Positions 1-6,199 of a DNA stretch of 9,695 bases are shown piece after piece. This DNA comes from an uncultured Clostridia bacterium (GTDB lineage Bacteria > Bacillota > Clostridia > Oscillospirales > CAG-272): assembly GCA_904502015.1 (NCBI GenBank), contig CAJGEA010000061.1, positions 1-9,695 on the forward strand, written 5' to 3'. The position numbers and the translations under genes were made by a program. The stretch's first letter is position 1. Every line of letters begins with the position of its first letter. A model generated the notes under the pieces. It searched no databases. It was given only the letters and a program-made list of their open reading frames with translations, and had not been told where the DNA came from.

Positions 1-834
1 GGTACCCTTGGAGTAGAAGCACAGCTCCTCGGGGCTATGGTCACGCAGGCGCAGATTCTCCTTGCGCATGCCGAGGTCATACAGCCACTTCTCGCAGTAG
101 GCTCTCCAGTACTCGAACCACTCAAGGTCGGTACCGGGCTTGCAGAAGAACTCAAGCTCCATCTGCTCGAATTCACGGGTACGGAATACGAAGTTTCCGG
201 GAGTGATCTCGTTACGGAAGGACTTACCGATCTGACCTACACCGAAGGGCATCTTGCGACGGGTGGAGCGGGCGACGTTCTTGAACTGAACGAAAATACC
301 CTGCGCGGTCTCGGGACGGAGGTATACGGTGTTCGAGGACTCCTCGGTAACGCCGATGAAGGTCTTGAACATGAGGTTGAACTTACGGATGGAGGTAAAG
401 TCACCGCTGCCGCAATCGGGGCAGGTAATGTGCTTTTCCTTGATATAGTTCATCATTTCATCATCCGTCCAGCCTGCGGGATTGTCCTCAAGGCCGTTCT
501 GGAATGCGTAATCCTCAATGAGCTTGTCGGCTCTGTGACGGGCACGGCAAACCTTGCAGTCCATCAGGGGATCCGAGAAGCCGCCGAGGTGTCCCGAGGC
601 AACCCAAGTCTGAGGGTTCATGATGATGGCACTGTCAAGGCCAACGTTATACTTGCACTCCTGCACGAACTTCTTCCACCAGGCGCGCTTGACGTTATTC
701 TTGAACTCCACGCCGAGGGGGCCGTAGTCCCAGGAGTTTGCAAGACCGCCGTAAATTTCCGAGCCGGGGAAAATGAAGCCGCGGTTCTTACACAGGGCAA
801 CGATCTTATCCATTGTCTTTGCCGAATTATCCAT
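1..834 (-). CDS. glyQS: Glycyl-tRNA synthetase, single-chain (alpha2) type, N-terminal 278 residues
   Basis: Charges tRNA-Gly with glycine in the cytoplasm. The reading frame is open from ATG at 834 to the left edge, so the C-terminal part (rest of the catalytic core and anticodon-binding domain) is missing. The frame has the family's features in order: an N-terminal segment with GSEIYGGLANSWDYGPLG (about residues 24-41), a Cys-X2-Cys pair (C93, C96) and a second pair (C138, C141) that probably form a zinc site, LRPETAQG (172-179), and class II motif 2 with FRNE at 206-209 followed by REFEQMELEFF. These identify the single-chain enzyme, not the alpha/beta type. ATG at 834 is chosen because AAGAAAGG lies 12 bases upstream; the in-frame ATG at 813 has no ribosome binding site. 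The gene has its own promoter and sits behind the terminator of the lipoprotein gene. The 5' leader is too short for a T-box, a common control of this gene class in Bacillota. Confidence 0.97.
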   Translation of the reverse strand, partial: MDNSAKTMDKIVALCKNRGFIFPGSEIYGGLANSWDYGPLGVEFKNNVKRAWWKKFVQECKYNVGLDSAIIMNPQTWVASGHLGGFSDPLMDCKVCRARHRADKLIEDYAFQNGLEDNPAGWTDDEMMNYIKEKHITCPDCGSGDFTSIRKFNLMFKTFIGVTEESSNTVYLRPETAQGIFVQFKNVARSTRRKMPFGVGQIGKSFRNEITPGNFVFRTREFEQMELEFFCKPGTDLEWFEYWRAYCEKWLYDLGMRKENLRLRDHSPEELCFYSKGT

Positions 835-887
835 GTTGCAATCCAACCTTTCTTCACGCCGAGTGCGGCGAAATCATACTGCCGTAT

Positions 888-916
888 ATTTTACCATATT
901 ACGCGCGTTTTGTCAA
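888..916 (-). promoter_or_regulatory. Sigma-A promoter of glyQS
   Basis: On the minus strand, TTGACA (916-911) is followed by a 17-base spacer and TAAAAT (893-888), close to the TTGACA/TATAAT consensus. Transcription would begin near 881, leaving about 47 bases of leader before the ATG at 834. The -35 box is exact and the -10 box has one mismatch. It lies between the lipoprotein terminator and glyQS, which supports independent transcription of glyQS. Confidence 0.85.
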
Positions 917-950
917 GCGTTTTTCGACGGTTTCGCACGCGTCGACGAAG

Positions 951-979
951 AAAAAGAGCCGCGGCGCGCCGCGGCTCTT
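951..979 (-). terminator. Rho-independent terminator of the DUF4430-like lipoprotein gene
   Basis: A perfect 26-base palindrome (954-979) can form a very GC-rich stem with arms AAGAGCCGCGG and its complement. It is followed on the minus strand by a run of five T (955-951), then C. It lies 12 bases beyond the lipoprotein stop codon (TAA at 993-991) and upstream of the glyQS promoter, the right place and direction to end the lipoprotein transcript. The U tract is short but the stem is strong. Confidence 0.85.
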
Positions 980-990
980 GGTGATTTTTA

Positions 991-1413
991 TTACTTGAGA
1001 ACCAGAACGACGGTCTGACCGTCGGCAAGGATCTGATTCTGGATGGAAGCAAACGCCTTGCTCTCACCCTCCTGCTCGTAGTAGGCGACCCAGTTCTTGC
1101 CGCCGGTTGCGGTAAGGTCACCGATCTTGGAAAGAAGACCCGTGGCAGTATCGAACGCATCGTCGGCATAGTCCTCGTACTCACCGACGCAGTACAGCTC
1201 GATGACGTTGCCCAGCGTGGGGTTCTTGCCCTCATACTTGACGGTATCCTCATCCACCGTAGTGGAGCCGTCCTTGATGATCAGATTTACGCTGATGGAT
1301 ACGCTCTCAGCGGCCTCGGTTTCCTCGGTGTCGCCTCCCTTATCACAGGCAAGCAGCATGCTACCCAGCATACAGACGGACAGAACGAGTGCCAAAATCT
1401 TAACGAATTTCAT
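991..1413 (-). CDS. Small secreted lipoprotein with DUF4430-like domain
   Basis: Predicted 140-residue lipoprotein anchored on the outer face of the membrane. Residues 1-22 are a signal peptide (MKFVK, then a hydrophobic core) ending in the lipobox LLAC, with C23 as the lipidated cysteine. An acidic linker (about 24-37, DKGGDTEETEAAE) follows. The rest resembles DUF4430, a small beta-rich domain related to the cobalamin-binding C-terminal domain of transcobalamin: SVSISVNLIIKDGS, then GLLSKIGDL, a conserved-looking NWVAYYEQEG (107-116), and a terminal LADGQTVVLVLK. The ligand cannot be told from sequence, and no cobalamin or ABC-transport gene is adjacent. ATG at 1413 is chosen because GGGAGGAAT lies 4 bases upstream and because it gives an ideal lipoprotein signal; an upstream in-frame ATG at 1479 falls inside the promoter. 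The gene is flanked by its own consensus promoter and terminator, so it is probably monocistronic. Confidence 0.85.
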   Translation of the reverse strand: MKFVKILALVLSVCMLGSMLLACDKGGDTEETEAAESVSISVNLIIKDGSTTVDEDTVKYEGKNPTLGNVIELYCVGEYEDYADDAFDTATGLLSKIGDLTATGGKNWVAYYEQEGESKAFASIQNQILADGQTVVLVLK

Positions 1414-1450
1414 GATGATTCCTCCCAAACAAGTATAATTGGATGAATAT

Positions 1451-1479
1451 ATTATACTACATGGGACGCAAATTGTCAA
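1451..1479 (-). promoter_or_regulatory. Perfect-consensus sigma-A promoter of the lipoprotein gene
   Basis: TTGACA (1479-1474), a 17-base spacer and TATAAT (1456-1451) are an exact match to the consensus and optimal spacing. Transcription would start near 1444, giving a leader of about 31 bases. A second TTGACA occurs just upstream (1492-1487), 13 bases away in the same direction, but it has no partner -10 box at proper spacing. Confidence 0.92.
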
Positions 1480-1552
1480 CAGGAAATGTCAAAAATTCAC
1501 AGTATAGACAAAAAGGAGGCGAGTCGTTTGTGCAGTTTTCCACTTTTACGTT

Positions 1553-2053
1553 TTATGTACGGAGCATGATCCCGAGCTGGAGCAAGAAAAGCCACACAAG
1601 CCACACGCAAAATCCCACCGTGACGCAGGCAACGGGGCGGCACAGCCGCCACCACGACAGCACGGCCAGCGTCGACGCGATCAAAGCTACCGCCAGGCAG
1701 AGCCATGAAAACATCAGCCTGAGGGAACAGAATAAAAGCTCATACCACAGAAGGGCGAACACCACGGCAAGCACCATGCAGGTCGAGCCGCGGTATTTCA
1801 GGGCATCCCGTACAGGACCGCCTGCCCGCATCCCCAAAAGGCACCCAAACGCCCACCCCACGGCGAACATACCGACCAGCCACAGCGTGCCCATGAGCCA
1901 CAACGGGGGCAGGATATCCCCCGCGTCCAGTCGGTGCCACACGGGGATGGGACTCCCCACGCGGATCGCCACGGCGATGGCGGCGGCGAGGGTACACCCG
2001 CCGCCAATCCACGCGTGCGGTGTCCAAAGCCGTCCCCATTGATTCCATACCAT
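1553..2053 (-). CDS. TspO/MBR family (tryptophan-rich sensory protein), divergent member
   Basis: Predicted 166-residue integral membrane protein with about five hydrophobic segments (roughly 17-31, 50-74, 92-111, 115-135, 143-163) and eleven or more tryptophans. Length and pattern fit the TspO/MBR family, membrane proteins that bind tetrapyrroles and other small ligands. The best match is the C-terminal half: a membrane segment ending in LLWYELLFCSLR (101-112), then LCLAVALIASTLAVLSWWRLCRPVA, then WLVWLFLLQLGIMLR, parallel to the family's W-pl-FF-glr / f-r-s--A / W--fA-yLN pattern. Several usual family residues are absent, such as the Pro-Tyr before the last tryptophans and the final LN. ATG at 2053 gives the family length; its ribosome binding site is a purine-rich GGGGGGCGGA. 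The frame stays open upstream to 2275, but that part translates repeat DNA. The gene is downstream of the PBP and separated from it by a 350-bp repeat. I infer the family from pattern only. Confidence 0.72.
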   Translation of the reverse strand: MVWNQWGRLWTPHAWIGGGCTLAAAIAVAIRVGSPIPVWHRLDAGDILPPLWLMGTLWLVGMFAVGWAFGCLLGMRAGGPVRDALKYRGSTCMVLAVVFALLWYELLFCSLRLMFSWLCLAVALIASTLAVLSWWRLCRPVACVTVGFCVWLVWLFLLQLGIMLRT

Positions 2054-2143
2054 TTTATCCGCCCCCCGTACTGTAAATTTGTTCGTAACGATTCCGCCAA
2101 CGTTCAAATTTGGATTTATCGAACAGTTTATAAAAAAACCATG

Positions 2144-2191
2144 GTAGGGGCGCACTGTGTGCGCCCGCGGGCGATCAAAGATCGCCCCTAC
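2144..2191. repeat. Twin-hairpin GTAGGGGC...GCCCCTAC palindrome
   Basis: Outer arms GTAGGGGC and GCCCCTAC enclose two short hairpins set 2 bases apart. The first has stem GGGCGCAC (2148-2155) with GTGCGCCC (2159-2166) and a 3-base loop; the second has stem GGGCGATC (2169-2176) with GATCGCCC (2180-2187) and loop AAA. On either strand it could fold as a cruciform or two-stem RNA. It is the inner left part of the composite repeat. It resembles REP/BIME-type intergenic repeats in architecture. Confidence 0.75.
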
Positions 2192-2247
2192 GGTGCAAAA
2201 TATTGCGTTATCCCTTGTCGGGTATGGATATTCTTTGGTTTCAGGAT

Positions 2248-2341
2248 GTAGGGCGGGGGCTTGCTCCCGCCGCAATTCGCCCTACCCAAACGGTGATCGC
2301 AGATTTCTTGATTCAACGGCGGGAGCAAGCCCCCGCCCTAC
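2248..2341. repeat. Perfect 25-bp inverted repeat (GTAGGGCGGGGG type) with 44-base spacer
   Basis: The left arm 2248-2272 and the right arm 2317-2341 are exact reverse complements over 25 bases. Each arm is itself partly palindromic (GGCGGG ... CCCGCC around CTTGCT), so either one hairpin per arm or one long stem can form. The spacer holds a further partial copy of the end motif (CGCCCTAC at 2278-2285). It begins with GTAG and ends with CTAC like the twin-hairpin element 57 bases away, suggesting the two are relatives. No U tract follows, so it is not a typical terminator. Confidence 0.85.
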
Positions 2342-2405
2342 GACCGAAATTTCAAACATCCCGATAAACCCCAATTTGACGCGTGTGCGAATCGTTACAA
2401 TTACT

Positions 2406-4709
2406 TTACTCTATGCGTCGGGCCCACGGATTATGCCAGCGGAACCGTCGGGGACGTCGCTCAGCGGGCGGTGTCCCGTCGGGCGGAACAGTCTGCCACT
2501 CGGGAATGGGCAGGGGCTCGCTCTCGGGCAGGATATTGAAGGAACCGTTCTCGCCTGCGGTTTCCTCGGGCAACGAAACGGGGCGGTGAAGCGCGCAAAA
2601 CTCCTGCGGCTCTTGCCCGCGCACGAACCAACCAATCTCCAAGCGGTCAACCGAAGCATCCTCCACGCAGGCGAAGGCAGGTAACCGCCCCGATTCACGA
2701 CAGTAGGTGACGGGAATCACCCCCGTAGGCGCATCAAAGGTCTGCATCGGCGGTGTGCCGCCGTAGGACTCCTCGCAGGCGGTCATGAGCTCGTCCCAGA
2801 TACCCACGCAGGGATTTCCCACGATCCCGCGCAGCTCGCGGGGCATGTCGTAGCCCATCCACACCCCCGCCAGCAGGCGCGGGGTGTAGCCCACGAACCA
2901 GCGGTCGCAGTTGTTTTGGGTGGTGCCCGTCTTCCCCGCCGCCTCGATGCCCGTCCGCTCGGTCAAGGTAATCCCCTTTGCCGTACCGTCCTCGGTCACC
3001 GTCATGAGCAGGCGCGTCATGATATAGGCGTTTTCACGGGAGAGGGCGCTTGTCCCTTCCCTCTTATTCTCCAAAAGCACCCGTCCCTCGCCGTCCAGCA
3101 CCTTGGTATAGGAGATGGCAGGGTAATAATTACCGTCACCGCCCGCAAACACGGTATAGCCCGCCGTCAGTTCCCGCACGCTCACGCCCGCTGTATGCTG
3201 GCCCAGCGCGAGGGAGGACACGGTCAAATCCCCCTGCCCTGCCAGCGGGGCGGATTGCAGACTCTTCATCTGCAGGGTATCGTGCAGAAACGCAAACGAC
3301 CGCTCCACCCCCACTTCCTCCAGTACACGGACGGCGACGGTATTGATGGACTGTGCCATAGCCTCCCGCACCGTCACATGGCCGCGATACCGCCCGTCGG
3401 CGTTGTGAGGCCACGGGTTGCCACCGATGGAGCGAAGGGGCTCGTCCTCGTACAGGCTCGCCCAATTTATAAGGCCATCCTCCAGCGCGGGGGCGTACAC
3501 CCCAAGTGGCTTTACGGTCGAGCCCGCGGGACGGCGGGTATCGGTGGCGTAATTCTGCACGCGGCTCCCCGTTTTCTCACCCACACCGCCTGCAACGGCA
3601 AGAATATCCCCCGTCATGGGATCAATCAGAATGAAGCCCGATTGCGGTCGGCCGTATTCTCCCGTCGGGAAATGGGAAAGATTCTCGTAGTAGTCGGTCA
3701 CGATGCGCTGCATTTCCTCGTCCATGGCAGTATAGATGGAAAGAGTCCCACCGTACACCAGCCCTTTGGCCTGCTCGAAGGTGTAGCCGCGCCTCTCTCG
3801 CAGGTCGCGGATGACGTCGTTTGCCACCATATCGGCGTACCACGAGGTGACACCGCCCGCCGCCTCACGTGCGGGCGCGGTGGGATTCAGCGCAAGCTCA
3901 GTGGCCAGCGCCTCGGCGCAAGCGGCGGGGGAAATATACCCCTGCGATTCCATCTCCCGCAAAATGAGATCGCGGCGCTCGCGGGTATGCTCGGGGTGGC
4001 GGAGAGGATCGTAGTACGCGGGATTGTTGGTAATGGCGGCTACGGCGGCACACTCAGGCAGTGTCAGCTTGGAGACGGACTTGCCGAAATACCGCTCGGC
4101 CGCCGCGCCCACGCCGCGGCAACCGTTGGCGAGGTTGATGACGTTGAGATAAGATTCCAGAATCCGCTCCTTCCCTGCCTGTTCCTCCAAATCGAGGGCC
4201 TTGAAAATCTCGGTGAATTTTCGATCCAGCGTGTACTCGTCCTTGCCCGTGAGATTCTTGACGAGCTGTTGGGTGATGGTGGACGCGCCGAAGGAACGGC
4301 GGCTACCCGTAAGGTAGCACACGCCCGCCTTGGCGGTGCGCAAAAAATCCACTCCCTTATGCTGATAAAAGCGTTTATCCTCAATGGCAATAAACGCGTG
4401 CGTCAGATCCTCGGGGATCTCCCCAAAAGGCACGTAGACGTACCGCTCGGCGCGGTAGAGGACAGCATCCTGCACGACGTGAGCCTCGCCCGTGCGGTCG
4501 GCTCGTCTCCGGGGCTCATAGGCATAGAGGGTAGCGGGCTTGCCGTCACAGCGGAGGTCAAGGAGAGACACGTCCATTTTGGCGTCCCCATACCGCGCGA
4601 CCAGTGTTGCGCCCGCCGTAATCATCCCTGCAGCGACAAGGATGACCGACGCGCACAGCCACGCCCACACGCGGCGGCGCTTTGTTTTTCTCTCGCGTTT
4701 TTTTCTCAT
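2406..4709 (-). CDS. Class A (bifunctional) penicillin-binding protein, PBP1a-like
   Basis: Predicted 767-residue peptidoglycan synthase that polymerises lipid II (GT51 domain) and cross-links peptides (transpeptidase domain) on the outer face of the membrane. A very basic cytoplasmic start (MRKKRERKTKRRR) is followed by one membrane segment (about 14-36). The GT51 domain covers about 85-265 with EDKRFYQHKGVD (110-121, catalytic E110) and GASTITQQLVKN (141-152). The transpeptidase domain covers about 355-620 with all three motifs: STVK (S397, K400), SIN (454-456) and KTGT (593-596). The C-terminal tail (about 625-767) is proline-rich late on and has three cysteines. ATG at 4709 is chosen for GGGAGGTG 9 bases upstream; an upstream in-frame ATG at 4826 would add about 39 residues before the basic start. 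The stop codon lies inside a repeat arm. It is divergent from the BofC-C-like gene. No sporulation signal is visible, so vegetative or sporulation use is open. Confidence 0.96.
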   Translation of the reverse strand: MRKKRERKTKRRRVWAWLCASVILVAAGMITAGATLVARYGDAKMDVSLLDLRCDGKPATLYAYEPRRRADRTGEAHVVQDAVLYRAERYVYVPFGEIPEDLTHAFIAIEDKRFYQHKGVDFLRTAKAGVCYLTGSRRSFGASTITQQLVKNLTGKDEYTLDRKFTEIFKALDLEEQAGKERILESYLNVINLANGCRGVGAAAERYFGKSVSKLTLPECAAVAAITNNPAYYDPLRHPEHTRERRDLILREMESQGYISPAACAEALATELALNPTAPAREAAGGVTSWYADMVANDVIRDLRERRGYTFEQAKGLVYGGTLSIYTAMDEEMQRIVTDYYENLSHFPTGEYGRPQSGFILIDPMTGDILAVAGGVGEKTGSRVQNYATDTRRPAGSTVKPLGVYAPALEDGLINWASLYEDEPLRSIGGNPWPHNADGRYRGHVTVREAMAQSINTVAVRVLEEVGVERSFAFLHDTLQMKSLQSAPLAGQGDLTVSSLALGQHTAGVSVRELTAGYTVFAGGDGNYYPAISYTKVLDGEGRVLLENKREGTSALSRENAYIMTRLLMTVTEDGTAKGITLTERTGIEAAGKTGTTQNNCDRWFVGYTPRLLAGVWMGYDMPRELRGIVGNPCVGIWDELMTACEESYGGTPPMQTFDAPTGVIPVTYCRESGRLPAFACVEDASVDRLEIGWFVRGQEPQEFCALHRPVSLPEETAGENGSFNILPESEPLPIPEWQTVPPDGTPPAERRPRRFRWHNPWARRIE

Positions 4710-4760
4710 AGCGGACGACACCTCCCACCATTTTTCGGCCAATGACACGCACGGCCGTTT

Positions 4761-4801
4761 CACAAATATTGTGCCGCAATTCCGCATAAATAACCGCGGT
4801 T
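4761..4801. promoter_or_regulatory. Divergent intergenic region with two small dyads, possible operators
   Basis: The 177-base gap between the PBP start (4709) and the BofC-C-like gene (4887) must hold both promoters, yet no convincing TTGACA/TATAAT pair was found in either direction. It does contain two short perfect dyads: CACAA-ATA-TTGTG (4761-4773) and AACCGCGGTT (4792-4801). They could be binding sites of a regulator, or chance. The lack of a sigma-A consensus leaves room for an alternative sigma factor. Confidence 0.3.
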
Positions 4802-4886
4802 CGGACATGATAATAGCGACACGCAAACCATATTTTGCAGGCGTCGAAATACGCCGCTTTGATTTCAGGAAAGGAATTACCAGATC

Positions 4887-5375
4887 ATGAAGAAATGGTT
4901 AAAATTTTGTCTTGCCTCCTCCTTGGTGCTCCTGCTGGGTGCCGCCGTGTTTTCGGGGCTCTACGCCAAGCAGCAATCCGACACGATGGCCGAGCTGAGG
5001 CGCAAAAGCACGGCAGAGGTCATCCGTCTGCGCTACCGCATGGAGGTGCTGGAGGACGAGCTTCTCGCCAAGTTGGATGAATGGAAGGATACCGTCATCC
5101 CCGCAGGCAATGACGGGTACGGCGAGGATGCACCCATGACCGAGGAGCTGACCGTTCCCGAGGCCAACGCGCCCGAGACCATGCCCCCCACACGACGGTA
5201 CACGGTTTCGGTTTACGATGGCATCATCGGAATCTACAATAGCGACGGCCGCGCGGTGCGCACCGTGGACGTATTCGTTGCTACCCTGCCCGAGGCTGAC
5301 CGCGAGGCACTGCGCGCGGGTATCGCCGTCTACTCCGACGAGGAATTACAGGCGTTGATCGAGCGGTATGAGTAA
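4887..5375 (+). CDS. Single-pass membrane protein with BofC C-terminal-like domain
   Basis: Predicted 162-residue protein. A short basic start (MKKWLK) and a hydrophobic segment (about 7-27) give one N-terminal membrane anchor with the rest outside the cytoplasm. Residues about 33-69 are charged and probably coiled coil (RLRYRMEVLEDELLAKLDEW). An acidic, proline-rich linker (about 73-102) leads to a small domain (about 104-162) with YTVSVYDGIIGIYNSDG, then VDVFVATLPEADREALRAGI and VYSDEELQALIERYE. That order (strand pair, 'LP..d...L..Gi.v.s.eeL..lie.y') resembles the BofC C-terminal domain, known from Bacillus BofC, which restrains SpoIVB signalling in sporulation. The rest does not look like BofC, so function is unknown. 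AAAGGA lies about 11 bases before the ATG. It is transcribed away from the PBP gene and ends at a convergent hairpin. Confidence 0.8.
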   Translation: MKKWLKFCLASSLVLLLGAAVFSGLYAKQQSDTMAELRRKSTAEVIRLRYRMEVLEDELLAKLDEWKDTVIPAGNDGYGEDAPMTEELTVPEANAPETMPPTRRYTVSVYDGIIGIYNSDGRAVRTVDVFVATLPEADREALRAGIAVYSDEELQALIERYE

Positions 5376-5381
5376 AGCATT

Positions 5382-5421
5382 GGGGGCAGACCAAGCGTTT
5401 GGATACGCTTGGTCTGCCCCC
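5382..5421. terminator. Convergent intergenic hairpin, probable bidirectional terminator
   Basis: Left arm 5382-5398 and right arm 5405-5421 are perfect reverse complements over 17 bases (GGGGGCAGACCAAGCGT and its complement) with a 6-base loop. It starts 6 bases after the BofC-C-like stop codon and ends 14 bases before the end of the SGNH gene on the other strand, the usual place for a shared terminator. Neither side has a real U tract (GTATTTAGG on plus, AATGCTTTA on minus), so termination efficiency is uncertain. Confidence 0.65.
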
Positions 5422-5435
5422 GTATTTAGGTACAC

Positions 5436-6089
5436 TTACGTCTTGGCAAATCTTACCCGCCATGCGTCTGCAATGACCTCGGAAATGATCCGCATACCGT
5501 CCTCGTCCGGATGCAGGCCGTCAACGGTATTCGTATAGTAAAAATCGTTGTTCAGGCGGCTTGAAAACAGATCCACCACGAAAAAGCGATCGCCCGCTAC
5601 CTGCACCGCGTGGGAAATGACACGGTTGAACGCCTCGGCTCTCGCCTTGAGCTTATCGTCCCGATCGGGCAGATTGACACAGCACACCTCGGCATCGGGG
5701 TAGGTATTACGAACCGTGTTCAGCGTCCTTTGGTAATCGTCGGCAAACACCTCAAGGGGCACGTTGCGCCCCAGATCGTTCATGCCCATCAGCACGATGA
5801 TCACATCGGGCATTGTGCCGTCATCGCGTGAGAGGCGGTGGGCGCGGTTGACACCCGCATCGGGATTGTCCCTGCCGCTGAGATTGCCGCCCGACCACGA
5901 ATTGTTGACGCACAGAGTCATTCCGAATTCACGGAGCAACCGGCTCCAGTACATTTTCTCGAGCGGAAACGGATCCTTATAAAAGTAAGGATTGTACTTC
6001 AGCACGTCGCAAACGGATGCGTCGTTCGACACGTTTTTATACGCCGATAAGCTGTCACCGAGTATGGATAGTTTCTTTCCTTGAAGCAT
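5436..6089 (-). CDS. SGNH/GDSL-family hydrolase (esterase/lipase-like)
   Basis: Predicted 217-residue hydrolase, probably cytoplasmic as no signal peptide is seen. The SGNH blocks are in order: block I LGDSLS with nucleophile S13, block II glycine in WSGGNLSG (65-72), block III GMND (102-105, oxyanion-hole N104), and block V DGLHPDEDG with D190 and H193 completing the triad. Family members deacylate esters of sugars, lipids or thioesters; the substrate here cannot be told. ATG at 6089 is supported by a purine-rich AAAGGGGGC about 9 bases upstream and by the normal distance of the first block (about 10 residues) from the start. It has its own promoter, divergent from the radical-SAM gene, and converges on the BofC-C-like gene. 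Confidence 0.92.
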   Translation of the reverse strand: MLQGKKLSILGDSLSAYKNVSNDASVCDVLKYNPYFYKDPFPLEKMYWSRLLREFGMTLCVNNSWSGGNLSGRDNPDAGVNRAHRLSRDDGTMPDVIIVLMGMNDLGRNVPLEVFADDYQRTLNTVRNTYPDAEVCCVNLPDRDDKLKARAEAFNRVISHAVQVAGDRFFVVDLFSSRLNNDFYYTNTVDGLHPDEDGMRIISEVIADAWRVRFAKT

Positions 6090-6118
6090 AGCAGTTGCCC
6101 CCTTTCTTTACGTACTCC

Positions 6119-6147
6119 ATTATACTACGCAGCGGTCAAAATAGCAA
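6119..6147 (-). promoter_or_regulatory. Sigma-A promoter of the SGNH hydrolase gene
   Basis: On the minus strand TTGCTA (6147-6142), a 17-base spacer and an exact TATAAT (6124-6119) form a good promoter. The -35 box matches 4 of 6 positions. The start would be near 6112, with about 23 bases of leader before ATG at 6089. Confidence 0.75.
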
Positions 6148-6199
6148 GAGCTTTTCATTTTTTCAAAAGGCACAAGCCGAAAAAAGTGTAAAATTCTGT

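Larger units (their letters stand above)
2065..2413. repeat. Composite palindromic repeat with imperfect terminal inverted repeats (PBP-tspO gap)
   Basis: This is the only gene-free stretch above 300 bases (2054-2405), and repeats fill nearly all of it. Its two ends are related in inverted orientation: the minus strand of about 2065-2144 and the plus strand of about 2341-2413 share, in the same order, CTAC, GATAAA, CC, AATTTGA, CG, AATCGTTAC and TTTAC, with small gaps. Each arm is about 75 bases. Between the arms lie two GTAG...CTAC palindromes, listed separately, joined by about 55 bases with no obvious structure. The right arm runs over the last codons and stop of the PBP gene; the left arm ends just before the tspO ribosome binding site. 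No coding capacity is seen. It is probably a non-autonomous mobile or REP-like intergenic repeat, though its family cannot be named from one copy. Confidence 0.7.

Noticed and set aside
37..984. 315-codon open frame on the plus strand over glyQS and its promoter
   Set aside because: It lies opposite a clear GlyRS and continues through the glyQS promoter and a terminator hairpin.
1443..2042. Plus-strand frame preceded by AAAAAGGAGG at 1509-1518
   Set aside because: The GGAGG lies inside the frame, not before its start, and the translation over the tspO region shows no family features. The minus-strand frame has the coherent membrane pattern.
2054..2275. N-terminal extension of the TspO-like protein
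   Set aside because: The frame is open, but the extra 74 residues translate the palindromic repeat. Starting at 2053 gives the usual family length.
2144..2341. CRISPR array
   Set aside because: The repeats are inverted, not direct, with no regular spacers and no cas genes nearby.
2916..4745. 609-codon open frame on the plus strand opposite the PBP gene
   Set aside because: It is the antisense shadow of an intact PBP with all catalytic motifs. Its translation is low-complexity and arginine/glycine/histidine-rich without any recognisable motif, and it lacks a good ribosome binding site.
4710..4826. N-terminal extension of the PBP to ATG at 4826
   Set aside because: GGGAGGTG stands at good distance from ATG 4709, which also gives a typical basic cytoplasmic tail before the membrane segment.
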